Of a stretch of 64,000 bases of DNA, positions 1 to 8,775 are shown in pieces. The number at the start of each line of letters is the position of its first letter. Within the stretch, counting starts at the first letter, position 1. The stretch spans positions 248,001-312,000 of the forward strand of contig NZ_JAZARE010000007.1 of NCBI RefSeq assembly GCF_036231905.1, read 5' to 3'. Source of the stretch: CAMLIZ01 sp036231905. Its GTDB lineage: Bacteria; Pseudomonadota; Gammaproteobacteria; Burkholderiales; Burkholderiaceae_C. A program made the translations under genes and the position numbers. The notes beneath the pieces were generated by a model. That model saw only the letters and a program-made list of their open reading frames with translations. It had not been told where the DNA came from and did not search any database.

Positions 1-31
1 GCAATTGGGGTTAGCAGGAGGTGTAACTGCT

Positions 32-61
32 TGTCTAGACAGCCTAGGGAATCACCCTAGG
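32..61. promoter_or_regulatory. Two adjacent palindromes upstream of the HPP/CBS gene
   Basis: TGTCTAGACA (32-41) is a perfect 10-base palindrome. It is followed directly by CCTAGGG-AATCA-CCCTAGG (43-61), a perfect 7-bp inverted repeat with a 5-base loop. The first resembles the core of operators bound by HutC-type GntR regulators (TGGTCTAGACCA-like); that is an inference from similarity only. The second could be an operator or a small hairpin. No regulator gene lies nearby, and the upstream side is cut by the window edge. Confidence 0.3.
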
Positions 62-198
62 GTCCATGCTGGCGCGGTGGCGCATCGGCGGACGGGGCCG
101 GATTCTGGCCGATGGCGGCAACCCGGGCTGGCACTCTGGTGACAACGGTTGGGCCGGCAGGCGCGCCGACAATCGCGGCTTTGTGCTGCGCTGGCTGC

Positions 199-1416
199 AT
201 GGCTGCCCCACCCACTCCCTCCCGGCCCGACACCTCGTCCGTGGCTTCCGGCGAAGCTCCGGAGGCGACCGCCACCACCCCGGCCCGCAGTACGCGCCTG
301 GCGGCCCTGGCCTGGCTGCGCGAACTCCTGCCCGGCCGCATGGCGGTCAATGCGCGCGAGCGCTGGCGTGTGGCCGTCGGCGCCGCGCTGGGGGTGGCAG
401 TCACCGCGCTGCTGTGCCGCGCCGGTGCGCCGGTGTCACCCTGGCTGGTGGCCCCGATCGGGGCCAGCGCGGTGCTGGTTTTCGGTGTGCCGGCCAGCCC
501 GTTCGCCCAGCCCTGGGCGGTGGTGGGCGGCAACACGCTGTCGGCGCTGGTGGGCATCGCCTGCGCGGGGTTGTTCGGCGGTGCGCCCTGGGTGGCGGGC
601 CTGGCGGTGGGCCTGGCCATCCTCACGATGTTCGGGTTGCGCTGCCTGCATCCACCCGGGGGCGCCTGCGCCCTGCTGGCGGTGATGGGCGGGCTGCACG
701 ACCCGGCGTTTGCCGCTTTTCCGGTGCTCGCCAACTCGCTGCTGCTGGTGGCCGGTGGCATGGCGTACAACCTGGCAACGGGGCGGCGTTATCCGCATGG
801 CCAGCAGCGTGCGCCGGCGGCGGCCGCTGCAGCGGGCCACCGCCCGGTGCCCGGCTTCAGCGACGCGGACCTGGATGCGGTGCTGGCACGCTACAACCAG
901 GTGCTGGACGTGAGCCGCGATGACCTGCAGGCGCTGCTGGAGCAGGCCGAGCTGCAGGCGTATCGCCGCAAGCTGGGCGGCCTGCGCTGCGCCGACGTGA
1001 TGTCGCGCGAGCCGCTGGCGGTGGAATACGGCACGCCGCTGCAGCAGGCGTGGAGCCTGCTGCGCCAGCACCGCATCAAGGCCCTGCCGGTGGTGGACCG
1101 GGCGCGCCGGGTCACCGGCATCGTGACCCTCGCTGACTTCATGCGCGGGGCCGAGCTAGACCTGCACCAGGGCTGGAGCGAGCGCCTGCGTGCCCTGATC
1201 CGGCCCAGCACCACCACGCACTCCGACAAGGCCGAGGTGGTGGGCCAGATCATGACGCGCCAGGTGCGTGTGGCCAGCGCCGACCGGCCGATCGGCGAGC
1301 TGGTGCCGCTGTTCGCGGCCACCGGCCACCACCACATCCCGATCATCGACGCGGAGCAACGACTGGTGGGCATCCTCACCCAGTCGGACCTGGTGGCCGC
1401 GCTGTCGCACGGCTGA
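199..1416 (+). CDS. HPP family integral membrane protein with C-terminal CBS domain pair
   Basis: 405-residue protein. Residues about 55-195 form a hydrophobic HPP domain with several membrane segments and the signature LHPPGGA (150-156). A cytoplasmic tail carries two CBS domains (about 265-320 and 345-403), the second ending with the typical GILTQSDLVAAL. HPP proteins are bacterial membrane proteins, some linked to nitrite transport; CBS pairs usually bind adenine nucleotides and gate the attached domain, so a ligand-controlled transporter or channel is likely. I chose the ATG at 199. An in-frame ATG at 112 would add a 29-residue low-complexity stretch and one at 340 would remove about 47 residues. 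Two palindromes lie upstream at 32-61. The substrate is unknown. Confidence 0.85.
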   Translation: MAAPPTPSRPDTSSVASGEAPEATATTPARSTRLAALAWLRELLPGRMAVNARERWRVAVGAALGVAVTALLCRAGAPVSPWLVAPIGASAVLVFGVPASPFAQPWAVVGGNTLSALVGIACAGLFGGAPWVAGLAVGLAILTMFGLRCLHPPGGACALLAVMGGLHDPAFAAFPVLANSLLLVAGGMAYNLATGRRYPHGQQRAPAAAAAAGHRPVPGFSDADLDAVLARYNQVLDVSRDDLQALLEQAELQAYRRKLGGLRCADVMSREPLAVEYGTPLQQAWSLLRQHRIKALPVVDRARRVTGIVTLADFMRGAELDLHQGWSERLRALIRPSTTTHSDKAEVVGQIMTRQVRVASADRPIGELVPLFAATGHHHIPIIDAEQRLVGILTQSDLVAALSHG

Positions 1417-1459
1417 TGGCGCGTGTGCCGGCCCGTGTCACCGGGCCGGCGTGAGCGGG

Positions 1460-1984
1460 TTAGCGATAGATCTCTTCGCCGTTGGCGCCGCGCCAGGTCT
1501 GCTCGAAGTGGGCGGCGTCTTCGTCTGAACGGGGCTTCACGCCCATCAGGATGCCGCCTTCCTTGATGCCTTGTTCATAGCGCTTGACGCGCTCTTCCGG
1601 GATGCCCAGGCCGACCAGCGCGCCCACCAGCCCGCCGGTGGCCGCACCCGCGCCAGCACCGGCCAGCGCCGCGGCCACCGGGCCGGCGATCACCAGGCCC
1701 AGGCCCGGGATGGCGATGGAGGTGCCCACCGCGGCGATGGCGGCCGCGATGGCACCCACCGTGCCGCCGATGGCACCACCGATGCCCGCGCCTTCGGCTG
1801 CCTTGGTGCCCAGCTCGGTCTGCTGGCCGCCTGCCTCGCTGCTGAAGTGCTGCTTGCGGGTCTCGTCCGACATCACCAGGTTGACATCGTCGCGGTCGTA
1901 GCCGCGCGCGGTCACCGCCTGGTAGGCGCGCTCGGCGCTGTCGCGGTCACGGAACAAGCCGGTGACATAGGGGGAATTGGCCAT
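1460..1984 (-). CDS. YflT-domain (general stress 17M-like) protein with glycine-zipper core
   Basis: 174-residue protein starting MANSPYVTGLF, with ribosome-binding site GCAGGAG just upstream of 1984; longer readings lack one. Residues about 5-45 resemble the YflT/general stress protein 17M domain (LFRDRDSAERAYQAV, then GYDRDDVNLVMS). The centre (about 62-140) is a very Gly/Ala-rich hydrophobic stretch of glycine-zipper type that may insert into membranes. The C-terminus is charged. Such proteins are usually stress-induced and of unknown function. It converges on the HPP/CBS gene. The assignment rests on the N-terminal pattern only. Confidence 0.75.
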   Translation of the reverse strand: MANSPYVTGLFRDRDSAERAYQAVTARGYDRDDVNLVMSDETRKQHFSSEAGGQQTELGTKAAEGAGIGGAIGGTVGAIAAAIAAVGTSIAIPGLGLVIAGPVAAALAGAGAGAATGGLVGALVGLGIPEERVKRYEQGIKEGGILMGVKPRSDEDAAHFEQTWRGANGEEIYR

Positions 1985-2164
1985 GTGTGTCTCCTGCAAA
2001 GGATTGAGGGGTGCTCTGCGGGAGGCAAGCGGGGGGCCTGCCGGCCACGCAGCCGCCCCACGCGTGACGAATCTGGCTGAGCGGCCCCTGGTGTGCGGGC
2101 GCAGGCTCCAGCGCGGCGCCCACCGTGCCGAAGAATCCGCCAACTGCACGCAAGAGGAACGCCC

Positions 2165-2368
2165 ATGTCTTCCCCCCAAGCCTGGCACCAGCGCCGCGAC
2201 GTGCGCCTGTACCTGCTGGGCCACGCTGCCATCGTGGCCGGCGCCTACCTGATGGACGTCACCGGCTCCATGGTGCCGATGGCGCTGGGCGCCTCGGCGG
2301 CCCTGATGCTGACCGTGCCGATGGTCACGCGCATGGCGCGCAACTTCCTGCGCGGGCCGCGCGGCTGA
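2165..2368 (+). CDS. Small two-helix membrane protein
   Basis: 67 residues, ribosome-binding site GAGGAA 5 bases ahead of the ATG. Two hydrophobic segments (about 15-32 and 37-57) are joined by a short turn, with a basic C-terminus (RMARNFLRGPRG). No family recognised. It is divergent from the YflT-like gene and its stop lies 10 bases from the 3' end of serA on the other strand. A small inner-membrane protein is all that can be said. Confidence 0.65.
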   Translation: MSSPQAWHQRRDVRLYLLGHAAIVAGAYLMDVTGSMVPMALGASAALMLTVPMVTRMARNFLRGPRG

Positions 2369-2378
2369 AGCCCGGCCT

Positions 2379-3614
2379 TCAATACAGGATGCGGCAGCGG
2401 ATGGTGCCCGGCACCCCGCACAGCTCCTCCAGCGCCACCTGGCTGGCGGTGGAGTCCACGTCGATCACCACGTAGCCCACTTCATCGTTGGTGCGCAGGT
2501 ACTGCGCCGCAATGTTGATGCCGGCCGCGGAGAAACGCTCGTTCACCCGGGCCATGATGCCGGGCACGTTCTTGTGGATGTGCAGCAGGCGGCAGCGGCC
2601 GGTGTGCTCGGGCAGCGCCACCTCGGGGAAGTTGACCGCGCTCACGGTGGAGCCGTTGTCCGAATAGCGCACCAGCTTGGCCGCCACCTCGCGCCCGATG
2701 TTGGCTTGCGCCTCCGCGGTGGAGCCGCCGATGTGCGGCGTGAGCAGCACGTTGTCGAAGCGGGTGAGCGGCGATTCGAAACGCGCATCGTTGCCTTGCG
2801 GCTCCACCGGGAACACGTCGATCGCGGCACCGCCGAGGTGGCCGCTGTCCAGCGCGGCGGTGAGTGCGTCGATGTCCACCACCGTGCCGCGCGAGGCATT
2901 GATCAGGTGGCTGCCCGGCCGCATGCGGGCCAGCTGCGGCGCGCCGATCATCCATTGCGTCTGCGGTGTTTCGGGCACGTGCAGCGTCACCACGTCGGCC
3001 GCTTCCAGCAACGCGTCCAGCGACGGCAGCTGGCGTGCATTGCCCAGCGGCAGCTTGGCCTCGATGTCGCTGAACACCACCTGCATGCCCAGCTGTTCGG
3101 CCAGCACGCCGATCTGGGTGCCGATGTGGCCGTAGCCCACGATGCCCAGCGTCTTGCCGCGCACCTCATAGGAGCCGGCCGCGCTCTTGACCCAGCCGTT
3201 GCGGTGCAGCACCGCGTTCTTGTGCGGGATGCCGCGCATCAGCAGGATGATCTCCGCCAGCACCAGCTCGGCCACGCTGCGCGTGTTGGAGAACGGCGCG
3301 TTGAACACCGGGATGCCGCGCCGCATCGCCGCGCCCAGGTCGATCTGGTTGGTGCCGATGCAGAAGGCGCCGATGGCCGCCAGCTTGGGTGCGCGCTCCA
3401 GCACCTCCTCGGTGAGGTGTGTGCGTGAGCGGATGCCCAGGAAGTGCGCATCGGCGATCACCGAGATCAGCTCCTCGCCGGCCAGCGCCTTGGGCGAAGT
3501 CACGATCTGGTGGTAGCCGTCGGCCTGCAGCACCTCGGTGGCTGTGGGGTGGATGCCCTCCAGCAGCACGAACTTGAGTTTGTCCTTGGGCACGGAAAGG
3601 CGGGGCGATGTCAT
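2379..3614 (-). CDS. serA: D-3-phosphoglycerate dehydrogenase
   Basis: 411 residues, matching E. coli-type SerA (410). It oxidises 3-phosphoglycerate to 3-phosphohydroxypyruvate with NAD+, the first step of serine synthesis. The N-terminal region contains AIGAFCIGTNQIDL. The NAD-binding domain has GYGHIGTQIG, the catalytic Arg region NASRGTVVDI and the catalytic His in LTPHIGGST. The C-terminal ACT domain (about 335-411, starting HIHKNVPGIMARV) is the serine-feedback module. I chose the ATG at 3614 because it gives the family length; a 23-residue upstream extension is not supported. It is divergent from the lipid kinase gene. Confidence 0.95.
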   Translation of the reverse strand: MTSPRLSVPKDKLKFVLLEGIHPTATEVLQADGYHQIVTSPKALAGEELISVIADAHFLGIRSRTHLTEEVLERAPKLAAIGAFCIGTNQIDLGAAMRRGIPVFNAPFSNTRSVAELVLAEIILLMRGIPHKNAVLHRNGWVKSAAGSYEVRGKTLGIVGYGHIGTQIGVLAEQLGMQVVFSDIEAKLPLGNARQLPSLDALLEAADVVTLHVPETPQTQWMIGAPQLARMRPGSHLINASRGTVVDIDALTAALDSGHLGGAAIDVFPVEPQGNDARFESPLTRFDNVLLTPHIGGSTAEAQANIGREVAAKLVRYSDNGSTVSAVNFPEVALPEHTGRCRLLHIHKNVPGIMARVNERFSAAGINIAAQYLRTNDEVGYVVIDVDSTASQVALEELCGVPGTIRCRILY

Positions 3615-3706
3615 GCCGCCACTGTACGAGAGCCGCCCCGCTCCGTGCGCGCCGAAGGGGCAATCGCGCGGTCCTGCCGGCACAGCGCTTGCCGTGGCGG
3701 TGGCAG

Positions 3707-4603
3707 ATGCGTACCGCGTTCATCATCAACGGGAGCGCCGGCTCCGGCTGCGACGACGCCTGGCTGGCGCAGCACCGCGACGCCATGGAAGCCCTGGGCG
3801 CCGAGGAGGGGCGCATCACGCTGGCACGCGACGGCAGCCAGATCGCCGCCGCCGCGCGCGCGGCGCTGGACGCTGGCTGCGAGCGTGTGGTGGCCGGTGG
3901 TGGTGACGGCACGGTGAGCGCGGTGGCCGCCCACCTGGTGGGCCGCGAGGCGGCGCTGGGTGTGCTGCCGCTGGGCACGTTGAACCACTTTGCCAAGGAC
4001 CTGCGCCTGCCGCTGGACACCCTGGCCGCGTTCCAGACCCTGCGCGAAGGCCGGGTGCAGGCGGTGGATGTGGGCGAGGTCAATGGCGAGTACTTCATCA
4101 ACAACTCCAGCCTCGGGCTGTACCCGCGCATCGTGCGCGGGCGCGAACGCCAGCAGCGCCAGCTGGGGCGCGGCAAGTGGCCCGCCTTTGTGTGGGCCTG
4201 CCTGCACACCCTGCGCCGCTACCCCTTCGTGGACCTGCACCTCAAGGTGGACGGGCGGGACTTCTACCATCGCACCCCCTTCGTCTTCGTGGGCAACAAC
4301 GAGTACCAGATGAGCGGCCTCCGCATCGGAGCGCGCGAGCGCCTGGACGGCGGCCAGCTCAGCCTGTACCTGGCGCACCGCACCGGCCGCTGGGGCCTGC
4401 TGCGCCTGGCGCTGCATGCGCTGGTGGGCCGGCTGCACCAGGTGAAGGACTTCCGCTCGGTGCACACCGATGCGTTCCGCATCGACACCGGCGACGACCA
4501 CCTGCGGGTGGCCACCGACGGCGAGGTGCAGCTGATGCGGCCGCCCCTGCGCTACCGCATCCACCCGCGCGCCTTGCGCGTCATCGTGCCGGCAGGAGGT
4601 TGA
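3707..4603 (+). CDS. Diacylglycerol kinase-family lipid kinase
   Basis: 298 residues starting MRTAFIINGSAGSG. The DAGK catalytic fold is shown by the nucleotide-binding GGGDGTVSAVA motif (about 65-75), PLGTLNHFAKDL, and the later FVGNNEY motif; the C-terminal half is the beta-rich domain of YegS/DgkB-type kinases. It likely phosphorylates diacylglycerol or another lipid in membrane turnover. Its stop is 5 bases before the next start, and the ribosome-binding site of that gene lies inside this one, so the two are co-transcribed. Exact substrate unknown. Confidence 0.88.
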   Translation: MRTAFIINGSAGSGCDDAWLAQHRDAMEALGAEEGRITLARDGSQIAAAARAALDAGCERVVAGGGDGTVSAVAAHLVGREAALGVLPLGTLNHFAKDLRLPLDTLAAFQTLREGRVQAVDVGEVNGEYFINNSSLGLYPRIVRGRERQQRQLGRGKWPAFVWACLHTLRRYPFVDLHLKVDGRDFYHRTPFVFVGNNEYQMSGLRIGARERLDGGQLSLYLAHRTGRWGLLRLALHALVGRLHQVKDFRSVHTDAFRIDTGDDHLRVATDGEVQLMRPPLRYRIHPRALRVIVPAGG

Positions 4604-4608
4604 ACGCC

Positions 4609-5421
4609 ATGCGCAGGATCGTGCATCTGTCGGACCTGCATTTCGGCCGCGTGGACGAGGTGTTGCTGCAGCCGTTGCTGGACCGTGTGCAGGCGCTGGC
4701 GCCGCATGTGGTGGTGGTGTCGGGCGACCTGACGCAGCGCGCCCGCACCCGCGAGTTCGAGCAGGCCCGCGCCTTCCTGGCCCGCCTGCCCAAGCCGCAG
4801 GTGGTGGTGCCGGGCAACCACGACGTGCCGCTGTACAACGTGTTCGACCGCTTCCTGCGCCCGCTCACCAAATACCGGCGCTACATCGAGCGCGACCTCG
4901 ATCCGCTGGTGCAGGACGAGCAGGTCGCGGTGCTGGGTGTGAACACCGCGCGCTCGCTGGTGGCCAAGAACGGCCGCATCAACCAGCGCCAGATGGCGGA
5001 GGTGCAGCGGGCGCTGTGCAAGCTGGGGCCGGAGGTGACCAAGATCGTGGTGACCCACCACCCGTTCGACCTGCCCGACTCGGCCGAGGGCGAGGACCTG
5101 GTGGGCCGGGCCGAGCAGGCGATGGCGGTGTTTGCGCAATGCGGGGTGGACGTGCTGCTCGCAGGCCACTTCCACACCAGCCACAGCCAGGACTCCGGGG
5201 CGCGGTACCCGCAGGCCGGCTACGAGGCGCTGGTGGTGGCGGCCGGCACGGCCACTTCGACCCGCGGCCGCGGCGAGGCCAACTCGTTCAACCTGCTGCG
5301 TGTGCAGAAGGGCCTGGTGGAGGTGGAGCGTTTCGAGTGGATGCCCGAGCGGGTGGGGTTCCATGCCGCGGGCGTGCAGCGCTTCGAGCGGGCGCAACGC
5401 GGCTGGCGGCCGCTGGCCTGA
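4609..5421 (+). CDS. Calcineurin-like metallophosphoesterase (CpdA/YkuE type)
   Basis: 270 residues with the full dinuclear-metal motif set in order: DLHFG near the N-terminus, GDLTQ, GNHD, THHPF and GHFHTS. The ribosome-binding site GGCAGGAGG (4591-4599) supports this start. Family members include 3',5'-cAMP phosphodiesterases and lipid-phosphate hydrolases. Its tight coupling to a lipid kinase suggests membrane phospholipid or phosphate turnover, but that is inference from position. No signal peptide, so cytoplasmic. Confidence 0.88.
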   Translation: MRRIVHLSDLHFGRVDEVLLQPLLDRVQALAPHVVVVSGDLTQRARTREFEQARAFLARLPKPQVVVPGNHDVPLYNVFDRFLRPLTKYRRYIERDLDPLVQDEQVAVLGVNTARSLVAKNGRINQRQMAEVQRALCKLGPEVTKIVVTHHPFDLPDSAEGEDLVGRAEQAMAVFAQCGVDVLLAGHFHTSHSQDSGARYPQAGYEALVVAAGTATSTRGRGEANSFNLLRVQKGLVEVERFEWMPERVGFHAAGVQRFERAQRGWRPLA

Positions 5422-5547
5422 CGGCCCCGGGCGCCGTCGGCAACGTCCGACAAGGGCTCGCGGCTGCGGACTATGGCCTGCGGGCACTGCGGCGCCTAAG
5501 CTCGGTGGCTGAACATCCCTCGTTCCACCACCACAGGAGTACGCACC

Positions 5548-5721
5548 ATGATCCGCAAACTTCTTCTGCTCGCCATCACCACCGGCGTGGCCAACAAGCT
5601 GTACCGCCAATACCGCAACAAGCAGGGCGGCCTGGACATGGGCAAACAAGGGAGCATGGGCTCCGGCACCCGCGATGCCGAGATGAACGCGCGCAGCGAC
5701 GTCGGCACCACGACGCTGTAA
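5548..5721 (+). CDS. Small basic protein, unknown function
   Basis: 57 codons read directly: a hydrophobic N-terminus (MIRKLLLLAITTGVANKLY), then a polar, Gly/Arg-rich tail ending DVGTTTL. Ribosome-binding site CACAGGAG precedes the ATG by 7 bases, and an intrinsic terminator follows at 5769-5795, so it looks like a complete single-gene unit. The N-terminus could be a membrane anchor. No family recognised. Confidence 0.6.
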   Translation: MIRKLLLLAITTGVANKLYRQYRNKQGGLDMGKQGSMGSGTRDAEMNARSDVGTTTL

Positions 5722-5768
5722 GGCCTGGTGCCGCAGCGGGCCGCCGGCCCGCTGCGGACTGGCACGAA

Positions 5769-5795
5769 GGGCGGCTCCAGGAGCCGCCCTTTTTT
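5769..5795 (+). terminator. Rho-independent terminator
   Basis: GGGCGGC-TCCAGGA-GCCGCCC followed by TTTTTT (5790-5795), 47 bases after the small gene at 5548-5721. It sits between convergent genes. The upstream flank is not A-rich, so it probably serves mainly the plus strand. Confidence 0.85.
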
Positions 5796-5805
5796 CACCG
5801 CCGTG

Positions 5806-6438
5806 TCAGGAGCGCTCGAAGAAGCGCTCGGTGCCGCCATGCTGGCGGTCGTGGCGCGAGGTGTCCTGCGACACCGCACGGTGGCCGCTGGCCTCACGCC
5901 CTTGCAGGTCCGGCTCCTGGTTGCCGGTGACGGTTTCGGAGACGGCCCGGCCCAGTGAATGCAGCCCGCCCTCCTCACGCGGCGCGACCGGGTCCTGGCG
6001 CCCGTTGCGCCAGCGATCGAACTCGCTGCCGAAGCGGTGGCGCCGGTAGGCCGCGTACTCCTCGTCGAGCTGCCGCTCATGGTCGGCGCGGAAGCGCTGG
6101 TAATGGTGGTGGTGCTCGTCGTGACCAGCATGGGCGCGGCTGTCCGCGGGCGCTTCGGTGCCGAAGTGCTGCTGGCGGTCCCCATAGCCGGGGCCGTAGT
6201 GCCCGGTGGCTTGCGGGCGCTCCGGCAGCGCGGGGCGGCCGGAGGCCTCGGTGGGTGAGAACGGGTTCGCACCCACCGGGCGCCCGCCGGTGGCCAGCCA
6301 CGGGGCTTCCCAGGCGCCCTGGCCCAGGTGGCCCTGTGCGCCGCGGCCCTGCTGCTCGTCCATGCGGCCTTCCTGCCACCCGCTGGACTCCAGGGCGCTG
6401 CTGCGTGCGGGGGTGGAAAGAAGCGCGTCGTCGGTCAT
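5806..6438 (-). CDS. Hydrophilic protein with C-terminal SWFGD-like charged segment
   Basis: 210 residues, strongly hydrophilic, with a low-complexity Gly/Pro/Gln/His-rich N-terminal half (a DEHHHHYQ run near residue 108) and a charged segment about 108-150. That segment, containing EYAAYRRHRFGSEFDRWRNG, follows the pattern of the short helical domain in so-called SWFGD proteins, often stress-induced. Ribosome-binding site AAAGGA precedes the start. Nothing indicates an enzyme; it may be a structural or DNA-associated stress protein. Moderate confidence that the frame is real. Confidence 0.6.
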   Translation of the reverse strand: MTDDALLSTPARSSALESSGWQEGRMDEQQGRGAQGHLGQGAWEAPWLATGGRPVGANPFSPTEASGRPALPERPQATGHYGPGYGDRQQHFGTEAPADSRAHAGHDEHHHHYQRFRADHERQLDEEYAAYRRHRFGSEFDRWRNGRQDPVAPREEGGLHSLGRAVSETVTGNQEPDLQGREASGHRAVSQDTSRHDRQHGGTERFFERS

Positions 6439-6586
6439 GGTGGTGGTCCTTTCGATACTGCCGTGAACATCGCCAGGGCGGCAAAACGCGTTCCCTGGGC
6501 GCGGGGTGGCGCGGCAGTGTCCGCGGCGAGTTCACGCGTGGCGCGCCCCGCGGTGTAGGCAGTGCTGCCGGCCAGCGCCGCGGCGC

Positions 6587-6919
6587 TCAGCGCGCGGCCG
6601 GCTGGCTGCGGCCGGCGCGCCAGCGCTGGATCAGCTGCTGCGCCAGCGCCGGCAGTTCGCCCTGGCCCACGCGCTTGGCAAACCCGAAACGTTCGCCAGC
6701 GTAGATGCGGTCGTAGGCCATACGCGACACATGGGCCGGCCAGCCTTGGGCCGCCATGAGCGCGGAGAAGCGCTCCAGCATGTCCAGGTCGGCCTGCACA
6801 GGGCGGGTGTGGCTGGGAAAGAGTTCGTCGATCACCAGCCGGGCCGAACCTTGCTGGCAGGTGACGCGGCGCGGGCCGAAGCTGGGCAGGGGAAGCGGGC
6901 GGCGTTGGCGGGAGCTCAT
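6587..6919 (-). CDS. Hypothetical protein, about 110 residues
   Basis: 110 residues, soluble, no signal peptide. The middle part (DLDMLERFSALMAAQGWPAH) looks alpha-helical and amphipathic, and the composition is protein-like rather than the Arg/Pro noise of shadow frames. It lies between the hydrophilic protein and the alpha/beta hydrolase on the same strand. No family recognised; the ribosome-binding site is weak. Confidence 0.5.
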   Translation of the reverse strand: MSSRQRRPLPLPSFGPRRVTCQQGSARLVIDELFPSHTRPVQADLDMLERFSALMAAQGWPAHVSRMAYDRIYAGERFGFAKRVGQGELPALAQQLIQRWRAGRSQPAAR

Positions 6920-7024
6920 GCCGCCACGATAGAAGCGCCGCGCTTCGACCAGCGTGGGAAAAGGACCGCTTCTGCGGCGCTTCCCTGCGCCGGGCGCGAT
7001 CAGCGGGTCGCAGTGTGGGTTTGG

Positions 7025-8095
7025 TCACATCCGGGCGGCCTCGCCTTGGGCGCCGGCGGCTGCGGCGGCGTTGCGCTCGGTGGAGCGGCGCGACGCCGGC
7101 TTTGGGCCGTGCGCCATCTCGGCGGCTTCGTCGATCGCCTTCATCACCTCGTGCGTGGCCACGTGGTGCACCATGTGGCCGGCCTGCGGCACCACCTTCA
7201 GCCGGCTGCCCGGCAAGGCCTTGTGCAGCCATTCGGCCTGCCAGCGCGTGCTGAGCATGCGGTCCTGCTCGCCGGCCACCAGCACCACCGGCAGCTGGAG
7301 CTCGCCATAGCGGCGCTGCAGCTTGATCGCCGAGGGCACCATCAAGGCGCTTTCGGCGGCTGCGGCCTGCAGCTGCGAGGGCCGCAAGGACATCCACACC
7401 GGGTAGTCGCTCTTGAACGGCTCGGTCACCTCGCGCGGCGAGAACAGGCGCCAGGTGAAAGCGGGCCAGAGCAGGCGGCTCAGCAGCGGCGACACGGTGT
7501 GGCGCATCAGGCGGCCCAGCAGCGGCAGCGCCGGGGCCGCCATCCAGGGCACGTCCATCCGCACGCTGGGGTGCACATAACCGGCCAGCAGCACCAGCGC
7601 ACTCACGTCCATCGGGCGCGACAGCGCCATGGCCACGGCCACCATCGCGCCCCACGAGTGGCCCAGCACGATGGGACGGCGCACCCCCAGCTGGTCCAGC
7701 GCGGCGTGGATCAGGGCGGCCTGGGCCGGTGGGTCCCAGGTGGTGCCGGCGGGGCGCTCGCTGTGGCCATAACCGGGCCGGTCGAACACCAGCACCCGGT
7801 AGCGCACCGCGGCGCGGTTCACCAGGCCGCTGAGCAGCAGCTCCTCGGCCATGGCGCCATTGCCGTGCAGCAGCACCAGCGGGGGCGCGTCGGCATCGCC
7901 CCGCTCCACCACGTGCACGCGCACGCCATTCACCATGAGCAGGCGCCCGCGTGGCGGGTGGGCGGCTTCGGCCTTGCGGGCCTGGTGGCGCACCACGAGG
8001 GCACAGGTGGCCAGGAACGCGGTGGCGCCCGCGACGCGCACACCCCAGGAGGCGCGTTGCCGCCGCGACGACGAACGGTAGGTAGGCAAGGACAT
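7025..8095 (-). CDS. Membrane-anchored alpha/beta hydrolase
   Basis: 356 residues from the ATG at 8095. A single N-terminal hydrophobic helix (about 18-36, followed by RHQARK) acts as anchor. The fold is shown by LLHGNG (oxyanion region, about 75-80), DRPGYGHS, the nucleophile elbow GHSWGA (Ser about 147), and a late Asp (AGEQDRM) and His (QAGHMVHH). Substrate not predictable; epoxide hydrolase- or esterase-like. The C-terminal 35 residues are charged and low-complexity. Confidence 0.8.
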   Translation of the reverse strand: MSLPTYRSSSRRQRASWGVRVAGATAFLATCALVVRHQARKAEAAHPPRGRLLMVNGVRVHVVERGDADAPPLVLLHGNGAMAEELLLSGLVNRAAVRYRVLVFDRPGYGHSERPAGTTWDPPAQAALIHAALDQLGVRRPIVLGHSWGAMVAVAMALSRPMDVSALVLLAGYVHPSVRMDVPWMAAPALPLLGRLMRHTVSPLLSRLLWPAFTWRLFSPREVTEPFKSDYPVWMSLRPSQLQAAAAESALMVPSAIKLQRRYGELQLPVVLVAGEQDRMLSTRWQAEWLHKALPGSRLKVVPQAGHMVHHVATHEVMKAIDEAAEMAHGPKPASRRSTERNAAAAAGAQGEAARM

Positions 8096-8247
8096 GGCAG
8101 CTCGTGTTGTGACAACAGGCCTGCCTGTGCCTGCAACCGCCGTTCCCGTCAACGCCCGGGCCGATCCGGGTCGACCCGGGCCGACACCGGGGCCGGGCGC
8201 GCGGTTTGCCCATCGAAGGCAACCGTCTGACCTTGAAGGAGGCTTTC

Positions 8248-8775
8248 ATGCGGATCCGTGTCCTGCCCGTTCTCCTGGTGCTGTTGTTGACCGGCGTGTT
8301 TGCGCTCATCAACTGGACCACCTTCAACACACCCACCACCCTGAACGTGGGGCTGGCGATGGTCACCGCCCCGCTGGGCATGGTGATGCTGGGCATCGTG
8401 GCCTTGCTGGCGGTGATGTACATCGCCTCGGTGGTGTACCTGCAAGGCGCCGCCTTGCTGGAAGCGCGCCGCATGGGGCGCGACCTCACCGCGCAGCGCG
8501 AGCTGGCCGACAAGGCCGAGGCCTCGCGCTTCACCGAGCTGCGCGAGTTCATGAACGCCGAGATGCAGCGCATGGCGCGCGCCAATGACGACATCCGCGC
8601 GGCGATGTTCGCGCGCATGGAGCAGATGGAGCAGCGCTCGCGTGCCGCGATGGAAGAGACCGCGAACTCACTGTCGTCTTACATCGGACAGCTGGAAGAC
8701 CGGCTGGAACGTCAGCACGCCTTGCCGGCCGACCTGCCGCCGCCGCAGCGCAGCGACTTCCGCGCCCCGCGTTAA
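8248..8775 (+). CDS. LapA-like membrane protein with cytoplasmic coiled coil
   Basis: 175 residues. Two membrane helices (about 5-21 and 36-62) are separated by a short polar segment (NWTTFNTPTTLNVG), the arrangement of LapA-domain proteins. A long alpha-helical, Glu/Arg/Met-rich region (about 70-155) predicts a coiled coil. GAAGGAGG lies 6-7 bases before the ATG and decides this start over an upstream TTG. It overlaps the next gene tail to tail by 4 bases. Role unknown; envelope organisation is plausible. Confidence 0.7.
   Translation: MRIRVLPVLLVLLLTGVFALINWTTFNTPTTLNVGLAMVTAPLGMVMLGIVALLAVMYIASVVYLQGAALLEARRMGRDLTAQRELADKAEASRFTELREFMNAEMQRMARANDDIRAAMFARMEQMEQRSRAAMEETANSLSSYIGQLEDRLERQHALPADLPPPQRSDFRAPR

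Noticed and set aside
6435..8618. 727-codon open frame over the alpha/beta hydrolase
   Set aside because: The hydrolase frame has a full catalytic motif set; the long frame is low-complexity Arg/Ala/Gly.
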